NCBI RefSeq assembly: GCF_003925875.1
Contig: NZ_AP019309.1
Location: 248,001-312,000, forward strand
Source: Intestinibaculum porci
GTDB taxonomy: Bacteria > Bacillota_I > Bacilli_A > Erysipelotrichales > Coprobacillaceae
DNA length: 64,000 nt
Direction: 5' to 3'
Shown: positions 35,189-44,618 of the stretch, piece by piece
How the letters are laid out: the number at the start of each line of letters is the position of its first letter
How positions within the stretch are numbered: the first letter of the stretch is position 1
Notes under the pieces: model-generated
What the model was told of the DNA's origin: nothing
Databases searched by the model: none
Seen by the model: only the letters and a program-made list of their open reading frames with translations
Position numbers and translations under genes: made by a program

Positions 35189-37357
35189 ATGAAGAAAAAA
35201 GTAATCATTGGGATTTATGTTGTTTTATTAGTGGCCGCGACAGTTATCACATCCGTAGGCTTCTGTTTTAATGCGACTCATATTGATCGGGTTGAATTAG
35301 ATAAAAGTAATTTACGCTATAATATTGGTCAGCTGATTCTTTATGAAGGCAAACAGGCTGATCCACACTATCAGTATTTATCGTTTGATAAAAGTGTTTC
35401 GAAAAAGAAACGCGCTGCCTATAAGAAAACGATCACAAAGATTATGGCAGATTACACAAAGAATATGCGCAGTAATGATGATATCAGCTATGTCACAAAA
35501 AATGAGAATGGTGATTTAAAGGAAGCCCATGTTCCAGAACAGTTCCATCACAAGAGCTTAGATATGACGCTTACCTATGATCAGAAAGGACGCATTTCTG
35601 GTAAGAAATATACTTCGCTTTATGATGAATTTGATGGGGACTATGTCAATTTATATACCTCGATTGGTTATAATACGACGATTGGTTCAGATGAAATTAC
35701 GAAATTAACAGCGGCTATTGAACAAGGGAAAGTCTCTATCAATAATCCAAGTAATATGACCATTACCATTCAGGTTCCACAAAAGATCACGACTAATTAT
35801 ATGCGTTATATTTTAAATCTGTCTGATCAGGCTGAGTCTTTTATTGAAACGGCCTTTCTTTTATCCGGCTTGATCATTATTCTCTTTATGATCATTGTAC
35901 CATTGAAGATTAGTGAAACGATCGAGCCTTTCAAAACTATGAAAAACTGGTATTTCATTGCGAATGCCTTGATTATTGCCTTAGGTGTATTCTTCAGCAG
36001 TCTGATTATCCGTCAGTTCTTTGCAGGAATGATCGATCTCTATAATGGTCAGAGTATGAGCAATACCTTCCTCCTTGGCTTAAGTATGAAGCAGCCAGAG
36101 AATACAGCTCTGATTGGTTTTATCTTTGCCCTGCCGTCCTTAGTGATCTATTTCTTAGTTTCTGTTTTCGGCTTTGGCCTTAAGTATATCTTAGTGCATA
36201 TCAAGACATATTTTAAAGATCATACACTTATTGGAGCGATGATCCGCCATGTGAAGAAACAGTCTGATGTCCTGATCAGAGAGACAATGGATGATCCCCA
36301 TAATAAAGCCATTGTCAAACTGTTTGCTTTACACTTAGGTGTCATCATCGGCTTAACGATGTTGCTCTTTATCTTCTCGTCTGTTTTCTATATGTACACC
36401 ATGTACACCCTTCATCCTTATCGCAATCTCTTTATGATCTGGTTAATCATGATGGTGATCTATGGCTTTGTTGTTGCAAATACCATTATTAAAAAGATGT
36501 TATCCATCAAACAAAGCTATCAGCGTTTAGTCAGACAGGCTCAGGATTTATCGCGTGGTGAATTTGTGGAAGTTGCAGATGACTTAGGCGTGTTCAATAG
36601 CTTACGTGATGAAATGAACCATGTGAAAGAAGGTTTTGAGAAAGCCGTTGAAGAAGAAGTGAAGTCGACCACCATGAAGACCGAACTGATTTCTAATGTC
36701 TCCCATGACTTAAAAACCCCACTTACTTGTATCAAGAATTATGTCATTCTCTTAAAGGATGCGAAAACCCCAGAAGATACCAAGGAATACACGACGCAGA
36801 TTGAAAATTATACCAACCGTTTATCAACACTGATTGAAGATCTCTTTGAAGTATCCAAAGTCAATTCCGGCAATGTCACTTTGCATGAAACCTCTCTTGA
36901 TTTATTAGCGTTATTAGATCAGGCGGTTGTAGAAAATGAAGAAAAACTGGAAAGTAAATCATTACGTGTGATTAAAAAAGCGGATTTAGAGAAAGCGATG
37001 TGTTATTTAGATGGAGAAAAAACCTACCGGATCTTAGATAACTTACTTGGCAATATCGCGAAATATGCAATGCCTCAGACCCGCGTCTATATTGATGTGA
37101 CACACGATAAAGAGCACGTATCCATTGCCTTGAAAAATATTTCTGAAGCGGAAATGAACTTCACCTCCGAAGAAATCGTTGAACGATTTGTCCGCGGGGA
37201 TAAGTCACGCCATGTCGCTGGCTCTGGTTTAGGTTTAGCGATTGCGAAAAGCTTTACTGAAGTGCAAGGCGGAACCTTTGCCTTAGCGATCGATGGTGAT
37301 ATGTTTAAGGTGACCTTAACTTTTACCTTAGAAAAACCAGCGACGCAAGATGAATAA
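35189..37357 (+). CDS. Membrane sensor histidine kinase
   Basis: 722 residues from ATG 35189, because TAGGTGAT directly before it serves as ribosome binding site; the longer frame would start at GTG 35180. One N-terminal helix, an extracellular stretch of about 190 residues, then several helices (about 220-430), which is more than usual. The kinase core has ISNVSHDLKTPLTCIKNY (phospho-His), LDNLLGNIAKYA (N-box) and GSGLGLAIAKS. It is the partner of the preceding regulator. Confidence 0.9.
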   Translation: MKKKVIIGIYVVLLVAATVITSVGFCFNATHIDRVELDKSNLRYNIGQLILYEGKQADPHYQYLSFDKSVSKKKRAAYKKTITKIMADYTKNMRSNDDISYVTKNENGDLKEAHVPEQFHHKSLDMTLTYDQKGRISGKKYTSLYDEFDGDYVNLYTSIGYNTTIGSDEITKLTAAIEQGKVSINNPSNMTITIQVPQKITTNYMRYILNLSDQAESFIETAFLLSGLIIILFMIIVPLKISETIEPFKTMKNWYFIANALIIALGVFFSSLIIRQFFAGMIDLYNGQSMSNTFLLGLSMKQPENTALIGFIFALPSLVIYFLVSVFGFGLKYILVHIKTYFKDHTLIGAMIRHVKKQSDVLIRETMDDPHNKAIVKLFALHLGVIIGLTMLLFIFSSVFYMYTMYTLHPYRNLFMIWLIMMVIYGFVVANTIIKKMLSIKQSYQRLVRQAQDLSRGEFVEVADDLGVFNSLRDEMNHVKEGFEKAVEEEVKSTTMKTELISNVSHDLKTPLTCIKNYVILLKDAKTPEDTKEYTTQIENYTNRLSTLIEDLFEVSKVNSGNVTLHETSLDLLALLDQAVVENEEKLESKSLRVIKKADLEKAMCYLDGEKTYRILDNLLGNIAKYAMPQTRVYIDVTHDKEHVSIALKNISEAEMNFTSEEIVERFVRGDKSRHVAGSGLGLAIAKSFTEVQGGTFALAIDGDMFKVTLTFTLEKPATQDE

Positions 37358-37361
37358 TCAC

Positions 37362-37392
37362 GATGCCCTCCTAATTAGGAGGGCATCTTTTT
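37362..37392 (+). terminator. Terminator after the histidine kinase
   Basis: GATGCCCTCC and GGAGGGCATC form a perfect 10-bp stem (with possible further pairs in the TAATTA centre), followed by T5. Confidence 0.85.
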
Positions 37393-37469
37393 GGCTTTTT
37401 CATGGTTTCATGCATCTAATTGTCAAGCCAGGATAATTATGCTAAAATCAAACGGAAAGAAGGTAGCCT

Positions 37470-39329
37470 ATGTATGATGTAATCGTTGTTGGGGCTGGTC
37501 ATGCCGGTATTGAGGCATGTTTAGCACCCGCAAGAATTGGTAAAAAAACATTATTAGTCACATCTCATTTTGCAAATGCTGGTCAGATGCCTTGTAATAC
37601 GGCCATCGGCGGTCCGGCAAAGGGGATTATCGTGCGTGAAGTGGACGCTTTAGGCGGACAGATGGGGAAAAGCGCCGATGCGAATTATACCCAGATGAAG
37701 ATGTTAAATACGGCGAAAGGTCCAGGGGTCTGGGCTCTTCGTGCGCAGGAAGATAAAAAAACTTATCCACGCTATATGCAGAAAGTGCTTAAAGAGCAGG
37801 AAAACCTCGATATTATTGAAGCGATGGTTGAAGATCTGATTGTCGAAGAGAATACATGTAAAGGGGTTATTCTTGAAGACGGGCAACGGATTGAAGGGAA
37901 AACGGTTATTTTAACAACGGGGACTTATTTAAAAGCAGAAATCTTAGTGGGCGATCAGAAGACCCCTAGCGGTCCTGATCAGGAACGTTATTCTAAGTTC
38001 TTATCTGATAAATTACGTGATTACGGTTTCCGTATTCAGCGTTTAAAGACGGGAACGCCGCCACGTATTAAAGCAGAAAGTATCGATTTCTCAAAAACCA
38101 GTGTTCAGCCTGGAACGGATGCGAAACTATCATTCTCTTATAGCACCAAGACATTTACGCCTCTAGCAGAGCAGGATGTCTGCTATTTAACGTATACAAC
38201 TGCAAAAACTCATCAGCTAATTCGTGATAATTTATCAAAATCATCGATGTATTCAGGCATCGTGAAAGGGGTCGGACCACGTTACTGCCCTTCGATTGAA
38301 GATAAGGTCGTCAAGTTTGCAGATAAGGAACGTCATCAGTTATTCTTAGAACCAGAATCACGAGAAACGAACTCTATTTACTTACAGGGCTTCTCTACAT
38401 CTATGCCTCATGATATTCAGGAACAGATGGTGCATTCGCTGCCGGGCTTAGAACATGCGGAATTTTTAAAGTATGCCTATGCGATTGAATATGATGCCAT
38501 TGATCCTTTACAGTTATGGCCATCATTAGAAACCAAAGTCATTAAAAACTTATATACGGCAGGGCAGATCAATGGTACCAGCGGCTACGAAGAAGCGGCG
38601 GGGCAGGGCCTGATTGCCGGCATTAATGCGGCGAAGAAAGTGGATGGCATTGCGCCATTAATTCTTAAACGAAATGAAGCATACATCGGGGTCCTGATTG
38701 ATGACTTAGTCACCAAAGGCACCAAAGAACCTTATCGTATGTTAACGAGTCGCGCGGAATACCGTTTATTATTACGTCATGATAATGCGGATGAACGTTT
38801 AATGAAATACGGTTATGAAGCGGGCTTAGTCAAAGAAGAGACATATCAGGAATACTTAACGAAGATGGATCATATTGATCAGGAAATTACGCGTTTAAGT
38901 ACCTTACGTTTTACGCCTAAAAGTGAGATTAATGAACGTATTGAAGAATTAGGGTCAACGAAATTAAAAGAAGGGATCTCCGCTAAAGTCTTACTGCAGC
39001 GTCCGGAATTAACTTATGATAAGATCAAAGATTATTTGGGCAACGTTGATTTAACGGATGAAGAAAGACTGCGCGTGACCATTAATATTAAGTATAAAGG
39101 CTATATCGATAAAGCATTAAGACAGGTAGAGAAAGTCAAAGCGATGGAAGAAAAACATATTCCGGAAGATATTGACTATGATCAGGTGATTAACTTAGCG
39201 TTAGAAGCGAAACAGAAGTTAAAGGAAGTACGCCCGTTAACCGTTGGTCAGGCTTCGCGTATTTCCGGGATTAACCCCGCTGATATCTCCGTCTTACTGA
39301 TTTATCTGAAGTCAGAATATGGAGAATAA
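37470..39329 (+). CDS. mnmG: tRNA uridine-5-carboxymethylaminomethyl modification enzyme MnmG
   Basis: 619 residues, normal family length. FAD-binding VVGAGHAGIEAC at the start, the hallmark ANAGQMPCNTAIGGPAKG, and the ...GQINGTSGYEEAAGQGL block near residue 370. With MnmE it makes the cmnm5 group on wobble uridine-34 of certain tRNAs. It is followed by rsmG and a noc/parB-type gene, the classical order beside the replication origin in Bacillota, although no DnaA-box cluster is visible here. Confidence 0.97.
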   Translation: MYDVIVVGAGHAGIEACLAPARIGKKTLLVTSHFANAGQMPCNTAIGGPAKGIIVREVDALGGQMGKSADANYTQMKMLNTAKGPGVWALRAQEDKKTYPRYMQKVLKEQENLDIIEAMVEDLIVEENTCKGVILEDGQRIEGKTVILTTGTYLKAEILVGDQKTPSGPDQERYSKFLSDKLRDYGFRIQRLKTGTPPRIKAESIDFSKTSVQPGTDAKLSFSYSTKTFTPLAEQDVCYLTYTTAKTHQLIRDNLSKSSMYSGIVKGVGPRYCPSIEDKVVKFADKERHQLFLEPESRETNSIYLQGFSTSMPHDIQEQMVHSLPGLEHAEFLKYAYAIEYDAIDPLQLWPSLETKVIKNLYTAGQINGTSGYEEAAGQGLIAGINAAKKVDGIAPLILKRNEAYIGVLIDDLVTKGTKEPYRMLTSRAEYRLLLRHDNADERLMKYGYEAGLVKEETYQEYLTKMDHIDQEITRLSTLRFTPKSEINERIEELGSTKLKEGISAKVLLQRPELTYDKIKDYLGNVDLTDEERLRVTINIKYKGYIDKALRQVEKVKAMEEKHIPEDIDYDQVINLALEAKQKLKEVRPLTVGQASRISGINPADISVLLIYLKSEYGE

Positions 39330-39330
39330 T

Positions 39331-40029
39331 ATGTTTGATATTGAGGAAGCTTTAGAAAAACAGCATATCACTTTAACTGCCCATCAGTTAGAACAGTTTG
39401 CCTGTTATTACGACATGCTCGTTGAATGGAATGAGAAGATGAACTTAACCGCTATTGTTGATCGTGAGGGAGTTTATAAGAAACATTTCTATGATTCCTT
39501 AACAATTGCCTTTGATTATGATTTTACGGATCAGAGTATCGTTGATGTCGGCGCCGGCGCTGGTTTTCCGAGCATTCCTTTAAAGATTCTTTATCCCTCT
39601 TTAAAGGTGACCATTGTCGATAGCTTAGGCAAACGCATCACTTTCCTCCATCATCTCATAGAAGCATTAGGCTTAGATCATGTTTATGCCATTCATGGCC
39701 GCGCCGAAGAATTTGCGAAAGGGCATCGTGAAAGCTTTGATATTGCGACCGCGCGCGCCGTCGCCAGACTCAATATCTTAGATGAATTATGTCTGCCATT
39801 AGTCAAAGTAGATGGTGATTTCTTAGTTTTAAAAGGCAAAGCAGGCGCTGAGGAATATGAAGAAGCAGCCCAGGGCATCACAACTTTAGGCGGGCGCTTA
39901 GTGAAAGATGTAGCCTTTACCTTAGATGGGGATGACGATCATCGTCATAACCTCATTATCCATAAGGTGAAAAAGACGCCTGCAAAATATCCTCGCGCTT
40001 TTGGAGCAATCAAGAAGAAACCGCTCTAG
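39331..40029 (+). CDS. rsmG: 16S rRNA (guanine-527-N7)-methyltransferase RsmG
   Basis: 232 residues from ATG 39331, with GGAG six bases before it; ATG 39319 inside the end of mnmG is a weaker alternative. The SAM-binding motif VDVGAGAGFPSIPLKI and the GRAEEFA and ATARAVARL segments are typical. It methylates G527 in the 530 loop of 16S rRNA. The gene lies directly behind mnmG in the same operon. Confidence 0.95.
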   Translation: MFDIEEALEKQHITLTAHQLEQFACYYDMLVEWNEKMNLTAIVDREGVYKKHFYDSLTIAFDYDFTDQSIVDVGAGAGFPSIPLKILYPSLKVTIVDSLGKRITFLHHLIEALGLDHVYAIHGRAEEFAKGHRESFDIATARAVARLNILDELCLPLVKVDGDFLVLKGKAGAEEYEEAAQGITTLGGRLVKDVAFTLDGDDDHRHNLIIHKVKKTPAKYPRAFGAIKKKPL

Positions 40030-40038
40030 GAGGCTATT

Positions 40039-40833
40039 ATGAAGAAGAATACTTACAAGTTTATTGATATTAATCGGATTTCTCCGAATAAAGATCAGCC
40101 TCGTACCCATTTCGAAGATGAAAAGATTCAGGAGTTAGCGGAATCGATTAAAGTGAACGGATTATTACAGCCGATTGTCGTGCGTCCTTATGGCGGCTTT
40201 AAACAGTATCAGATCGTTGTTGGCGAGAGGCGTTATCGCGCCTGTAAATTAGCTGGGATCAAAGAAGTACCCGTGCTCATTCAGAAACTGAATGATGAAG
40301 AAACGGCCAATGCGGCTTTAGTAGAAAACATTCAGCGCGAGAACTTATCTCCGATAGAAGAAGCTTTGGCTTATGCCTCCATTATGGATAGCCAGAACTT
40401 AACGCAGGCGCAGGTGGCGGAAAAGATGGGCAAGAAACAATCAACGATTGCTAATAAACTCCGTTTATTAAAACTTTCGCCAACGGTTCAGCAGGCGTTA
40501 AAGGAAAAACAAATTTCTGAACGCCATGGCCGGGCGTTGTTAAAGATTGAAAATATTTCGGAACAGAATAATCTGCTTAAGAAGATTATCGCCAATAACC
40601 TAACCGTCGAAGAGACGGAACGGCTGGTGAAAGCAACGTTAGAGCCGCCGAAGAAAAAGAAAAAAGGGACCAGCAAAGCACTGTCCCAGAATGTGCAGAT
40701 TGCTTTAAATACCTTGCCTTTAAAAGATATTAATAAAGCCGTTAAAACAATCAATGATTTTGGTATTGATACCAATGTCGATGAAGAGGAGACGGATGAT
40801 GCTTATGTCATCACGATTAAAATTAAGAAGTAG
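40039..40833 (+). CDS. noc: ParB/Noc-family nucleoid-associated DNA-binding protein
   Basis: 264 residues. The ParB N-terminal domain has NKDQPRTHF, the GERRYRACKLAG nucleotide-binding box and ENIQRENLSPIEEA; the helix-turn-helix reads LTQAQVAEKMGKKQSTIANKLRLLKLS; a Lys-rich linker and a C-terminal dimer domain follow. Noc blocks division over the nucleoid, ParB segregates origins. No parA-type gene adjoins it, which favours Noc, but the two cannot be separated with certainty from sequence alone. AGGAGG precedes ATG 40039. Confidence 0.85.
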   Translation: MKKNTYKFIDINRISPNKDQPRTHFEDEKIQELAESIKVNGLLQPIVVRPYGGFKQYQIVVGERRYRACKLAGIKEVPVLIQKLNDEETANAALVENIQRENLSPIEEALAYASIMDSQNLTQAQVAEKMGKKQSTIANKLRLLKLSPTVQQALKEKQISERHGRALLKIENISEQNNLLKKIIANNLTVEETERLVKATLEPPKKKKKGTSKALSQNVQIALNTLPLKDINKAVKTINDFGIDTNVDEEETDDAYVITIKIKK

Positions 40834-41218
40834 TCTGCTGATCTTATTTTTGCTTGTCGGCTGCATGCAGGCTCGTAAGCTCAATGTTGATGGTCTTTAT
40901 GCCTATGTGCATCACATTAAACATCATACCTATGTCATTGGTTATCAGATCACGATGCCTAAAGATGACAGCTTAAAGATCAATCAGTTAAAAGTCACTT
41001 ATATGACAAAGCTGCCCTTAGATCGCACCCATCAGGTGAAAGCATCAGATCGCTTTGCGGTGAAGACCAGCAAACAATCCAAGATGACCTATTACTATTA
41101 TCATAGTACGCATGGTTTTTTAAAGCAGGATCAAACCTTGCTTGCGCAAACCAGATGCAGCTACGAGTACTTAGATCGTCGTGAAACCAAACGGATACAA
41201 AAAGTTATTATCAAATAA
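40799..41218 (+). CDS. Small predicted lipoprotein, unknown function
   Basis: 139 residues from ATG 40799, which has AGGAGA six bases before it, inside the last codons of the noc gene. The N-terminus is a lipoprotein signal (LFLLVGC, Cys becoming residue 1). The rest is soluble, Tyr- and Lys-rich (for example MTYYYYHST), with no recognised motif. The overlap with noc suggests coupled translation. Function unknown. Confidence 0.7.
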   Translation: MLMSSRLKLRSSLLILFLLVGCMQARKLNVDGLYAYVHHIKHHTYVIGYQITMPKDDSLKINQLKVTYMTKLPLDRTHQVKASDRFAVKTSKQSKMTYYYYHSTHGFLKQDQTLLAQTRCSYEYLDRRETKRIQKVIIK

Positions 41219-41241
41219 TGGATCGGTTTATACCGATCCAT
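41218..41241. terminator. Bidirectional terminator between convergent genes
   Basis: ATGGATCGGT and ACCGATCCAT form a perfect 10-bp stem with a TTAT loop, between the small lipoprotein (plus) and the lactonase-like gene (minus). Confidence 0.8.
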
Positions 41242-42272
41242 TAATCATTTAAAGTCACACAGACAGGCTGTGGGATAGCACATTCGTAAGGTGTCATGAG
41301 CAGTTTTTCATTGGTTTCATCAAAGGTCATTAACTGCAGTTTATTATCTTCCTGACAAGCTACGACAAGATATTGATCATCAATAATATTGAAATCTCTT
41401 GGCCCTTTTGCGGTATGAACCATATACAGTAAAGACAGTTTACCAGATTCTTTATTGACGCGATACAGACATATCGAATCGTGACCGCGGTTAGAAACCA
41501 TCAAGTGATCACCGGTGCTTGTCATCCGAATGGCGGCTGCGGCGGAGAAGCCTTTGAAATGATGAGGGATACATGAGACGTTCTGGACGAGTGAGAAACG
41601 ATCATCATTGATTTTGAAAACCATCACACTGTTGGCAATTTCATTAACTAAATAGGCATAGCGGCCATCTTTAGAGAAAATCATATGACGTGGTCCGGAA
41701 CCAGGAATAATGTTGACGCTATGTTTCTCATCAGCGACTAAATGTCCATCCTGATAACGGTACATGACAATCTTATCACTGCCTAAATCAACGGCATAGA
41801 GGAACTTATGATCAGGGGTGAAACCGACATTATGAACATGTGGTCCGGTCTGTCGCTTTAATAAATCAGGCCCAAAGCCCTGATGGCGGACAGCACCAAT
41901 TTTATGATCAATGAGCTTATGTTTTAAGGCATAAGCAGCGGTTGCGCCGATATGATAGTTCGCCGCAAAGATGTAGCGCTGATCGGGGGAAATGCATAAA
42001 TGGGTATAGCTGCGGCCGCTGGAAGAATAATTATTATTCAAGATCAGATCACCATGGACGATCGAGAAACTGCCCAGACCGCCGCCATCATTTTTGGCAC
42101 TGGCATTTTTATAAGCCACATATAAAACATTGTCATCGGTAATCATGTAAGAAGGAAAATCCGGCGTTGCGACATGCCGTTTACATGTTAAGGTCAGCTT
42201 AGCCTGATCTAAATCGACAATATAGATGCCTTTTTCTTCTCCTTTGCCATAACTTGCAATATAAATATTCAT
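41241..42272 (-). CDS. 6-phosphogluconolactonase-like beta-propeller (YbhE/Pgl type)
   Basis: 343 residues with repeating propeller blades; typical segments are TGPHVHNVGFTPD, VDLGSDKIVMYRY, GSGPRHMIFS, YAYLVNEIANSV and KGPRDFN near the end. In bacteria this family hydrolyses 6-phosphogluconolactone in the oxidative pentose phosphate pathway; some members have other lactone substrates. No zwf or gnd gene is nearby. AGGTGAT precedes ATG 42272. Confidence 0.85.
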   Translation of the reverse strand: MNIYIASYGKGEEKGIYIVDLDQAKLTLTCKRHVATPDFPSYMITDDNVLYVAYKNASAKNDGGGLGSFSIVHGDLILNNNYSSSGRSYTHLCISPDQRYIFAANYHIGATAAYALKHKLIDHKIGAVRHQGFGPDLLKRQTGPHVHNVGFTPDHKFLYAVDLGSDKIVMYRYQDGHLVADEKHSVNIIPGSGPRHMIFSKDGRYAYLVNEIANSVMVFKINDDRFSLVQNVSCIPHHFKGFSAAAAIRMTSTGDHLMVSNRGHDSICLYRVNKESGKLSLLYMVHTAKGPRDFNIIDDQYLVVACQEDNKLQLMTFDETNEKLLMTPYECAIPQPVCVTLND

Positions 42273-42366
42273 TTTATCACCTGCTTTTCTTATCTTATTA
42301 TTATGATATCACAGGGATCATTTATTGACCAACTTCTTTCGCAAAGAGAAAGAAAAAATCGGATCT

Positions 42367-42392
42367 CACGAAAAATTAGGAAATTTTTCGTG
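42367..42392. promoter_or_regulatory. Perfect inverted repeat before the Lrp-type gene (probable operator)
   Basis: CACGAAAAATT (42367-42377) and AATTTTTCGTG (42382-42392) are perfect 11-bp arms around AGGA, ending four bases before the -35 box of the Lrp-type gene. Its position suits autoregulation by the Lrp-type protein. Confidence 0.55.
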
Positions 42393-42395
42393 TTC

Positions 42396-42424
42396 TTTAC
42401 ACATTTTATCATTTGGCATATAAT
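42396..42424 (+). promoter_or_regulatory. Sigma-A promoter of the Lrp-type gene
   Basis: TTTACA (42396-42401), a 17-bp spacer and TATAAT (42419-42424) form a near-consensus promoter 27 bp before the start codon. Confidence 0.8.
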
Positions 42425-42451
42425 AAGAAAAACAAGCAAAGGAGACGAGCT

Positions 42452-42943
42452 ATGGAAGATAAATTATTATTGTCTATCATGCAGAAAAATGCCCGTATTA
42501 AGATGCGTGATCTCGCTGCGGTATTAGATGAACCGCGGGAAAACGTCATCGATAAGGTCACGGAATTAGAAGATAAGAAAGTGATCTGCGGTTATCATAC
42601 GGTCATTAACTGGGATAAGACGAATACCGATATCGTCACGGCTTTGATTGAAATCAAAGCCACACCAGAAAGAGAATTTGGCTATGATCGTATTGCCTCA
42701 CGTATTTACAAGTTTGAAGAAGTAGAAACGATGTATTTATTAGCGGGACGCTATGATTTTGCCCTCATTATTCGTGGACATACTATGCAGCAAGTGGCAC
42801 ACTTTGTGGCCAGCAAGTTAGCGCCTATTTCTGGAGTTACGGAAACTGTCACGACGTTCGTCTTAAAGAATTATAAGAACAGCGGGATTGTGATGGTCGA
42901 AGATGAAGACGGCAAAAATGATCGATTGGTGGTGACACCATAA
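42452..42943 (+). CDS. Lrp/AsnC-family transcriptional regulator
   Basis: 163 residues from ATG 42452, preceded by AAAGGAGACGAGCT. The N-terminal helix-turn-helix (LLLSIMQKNARIKMRDLAAVLDEPRENVIDKVTELE) and the C-terminal RAM/ActD ligand domain (TALIEIKATPE..., YLLAGRYDFALIIRG) are typical. The stop overlaps the ATG of the aminotransferase (TAATG), so it probably senses an amino acid handled by that enzyme and controls this two-gene operon. Confidence 0.9.
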   Translation: MEDKLLLSIMQKNARIKMRDLAAVLDEPRENVIDKVTELEDKKVICGYHTVINWDKTNTDIVTALIEIKATPEREFGYDRIASRIYKFEEVETMYLLAGRYDFALIIRGHTMQQVAHFVASKLAPISGVTETVTTFVLKNYKNSGIVMVEDEDGKNDRLVVTP

Positions 42944-44112
42944 TGGATTTTGAAGCGAAGTTATCCGATAAAGCAAAAACAATTAAACCTTCAGGGATCC
43001 GTCGTTTCTTTGATTTGGCGAATCAGATTGAAGGTGTCATTTCTTTAGGGGTAGGGGAACCCGATTTTACCACGCCGTGGAAAATCCGTGAATCGGCCAT
43101 CTATTCCATTGAAAAAGGACGCACATTTTATACCGCCAATCGTGGTCTGATCGAATTGCGGGAAGAGATTTGTAAGTATTATGATCAGCGCTGGCACGTT
43201 AAATATGATCCGAAAACAGAATGTACGGTCACGGTCGGTGGTTCCGAAGGGATCGATATTGCCGTTCGGGCCTTATTAAATCCAGGGGAAGAAATGATCA
43301 TCTTGGATCCTGGTTATGTGGCTTATGAACCAGCCGTCTTATTATCTGGCGGGGTACCAGTACGGATTCATCTGGAAGAAAAAGATCAGTTTAAACTGAC
43401 CCCAGAAAAGCTCAAAGCCGCGATTACTCCCAATACGAAGCTGATGTTGATCAACTACCCAGGTAACCCAACGGGTGGCTTTATGACCCGTGAGGACTAT
43501 GCCAAGATAGTGCCGATTATCAAAGAATCCGGCATTATTGTCATCTCTGATGAAATCTATGCGGAATTAAGTTATGAACAGGAATTCTGTGCTCTTGCCT
43601 CATTCCCGGAAATTCGTGATCAGGTTATTACGATCAGCGGTTTCTCGAAAGCTTTTGCGATGACTGGCTGGCGTTTAGGTTATGTCTTAGCCAACCCGGT
43701 CTTATCGAAAGCGATGACGAAAATTCACCAGTACATTATTATGTCGGCACCAACGGGTGCACAGTATGGGGCCATTGATGGTTTACGTTACTGCGCTGAT
43801 GAAGTGGAAGAAATGCGCAATGCCTATCTATCGCGACGTAACTATTTAGTGCGTGAGCTTAATGATATGGGCTTAAAGACCTTTAAGCCGCAAGGGGCTT
43901 TCTATGTCTTCCCATCGATTCAGTCGACAGGCTTAACCTCAGAAGAATTCTGTGAAGCCTTATTAAAAGATCAGAAAGTAGCCTGTGTTCCAGGTTCAGC
44001 CTTCGGCGAAGGCGGTGAAGGGTTTATTCGTATCTCTTATGCTTATTCCTTAGAAGAATTAAAGATTGCCATGAGTAAGATGCGTTTATTCTTAGAACAT
44101 CTCAAAAAGTAA
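42943..44112 (+). CDS. Class I/II PLP aminotransferase (PatA/AspC-like)
   Basis: 389 residues. Substrate-binding PSGIRRFFDLA and GVGEPDFTTP at the start, NYPGNPTGG, the Asp in ISDEIYAEL, and the PLP lysine in SGFSKAFAMTGWRLGY; the C-terminal Arg in GFIRISYAYS binds the substrate carboxylate. It probably transfers amino groups from aspartate, aromatic or branched amino acids; exact specificity is not readable. Co-transcribed with the Lrp-type regulator. Confidence 0.92.
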   Translation: MDFEAKLSDKAKTIKPSGIRRFFDLANQIEGVISLGVGEPDFTTPWKIRESAIYSIEKGRTFYTANRGLIELREEICKYYDQRWHVKYDPKTECTVTVGGSEGIDIAVRALLNPGEEMIILDPGYVAYEPAVLLSGGVPVRIHLEEKDQFKLTPEKLKAAITPNTKLMLINYPGNPTGGFMTREDYAKIVPIIKESGIIVISDEIYAELSYEQEFCALASFPEIRDQVITISGFSKAFAMTGWRLGYVLANPVLSKAMTKIHQYIIMSAPTGAQYGAIDGLRYCADEVEEMRNAYLSRRNYLVRELNDMGLKTFKPQGAFYVFPSIQSTGLTSEEFCEALLKDQKVACVPGSAFGEGGEGFIRISYAYSLEELKIAMSKMRLFLEHLKK

Positions 44113-44140
44113 AGCAGAGATCCTAATCGATCTCTGCTTT
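44111..44140. terminator. Bidirectional terminator
   Basis: AAAGCAGAGATC (44111-44122) and GATCTCTGCTTT (44129-44140) form a perfect 12-bp stem between convergent genes. Confidence 0.85.
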
Positions 44141-44527
44141 TATACTGTTATGGAAGGCATCATAAATATAAGCCTCCGCCTTTTCCAGGTGAAACATTTT
44201 TAACTGAAAATGGGTTGTCTCATTAAAGTAACGACAAAGACGCGGTGAACGTTTCTTTGCGAGGATACTGTATTCTTCTTCATCAAAGACGAGTGTGCCG
44301 TGATAAGAAAAATAGTGATGATCTTCCCGATAAGCCAATAAGGATACCACCGGGTTATGACATAAATATGGATAGAGGGGACTTTGATCACTGATGCCAA
44401 ACATCAGTTTGTGATCATAGTACATATGAATGCGCAGCGGTTCAATCATTGAGCCGACGCTAATATAAAAGACTTTGGCATCATGTAAAAAACAGTTAAT
44501 CTGATAAATGTTGTAATGTCTATCCAT
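44123..44527 (-). CDS. Small PNPOx-like flavin-binding-fold protein
   Basis: 134 residues. The pattern VFYISVGSMIEPLRIHMYYDHKLMFGISDQSPLYPYLCHNPVVSLLAY, seen in shortened form as PLYPYLCHNPVVSLL, is that of pyridoxamine-phosphate-oxidase-like split-barrel proteins, which bind FMN or related cofactors. There is no membrane segment. It stands alone, convergent with the aminotransferase. The substrate is unknown. Confidence 0.7.
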   Translation of the reverse strand: MDRHYNIYQINCFLHDAKVFYISVGSMIEPLRIHMYYDHKLMFGISDQSPLYPYLCHNPVVSLLAYREDHHYFSYHGTLVFDEEEYSILAKKRSPRLCRYFNETTHFQLKMFHLEKAEAYIYDAFHNSIKAEID

Positions 44528-44588
44528 AAAATGTACCTCATTGCTTTATTATATCGTACTAAAGCTAAAAATCCTAGCATGTCCCATG

Positions 44589-44618
44589 AAAAAGAAGATC
44601 ATTGATGATCTTCTTTTT
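44589..44618 (-). terminator. Terminator of the queuosine operon
   Basis: Near-perfect inverted repeat AAAAAGAAGATCAT/ATGATCTTCTTTTT with a 2-base centre. It overlaps the last codons of queH and is followed on the minus strand by T5. Confidence 0.8.

Noticed and set aside
37470-40833. Replication origin next to mnmG-rsmG-noc
   Set aside because: The gene order is typical near oriC, but no DnaA-box cluster, AT-rich unwinding region or dnaA/rpmH gene is visible in the window.
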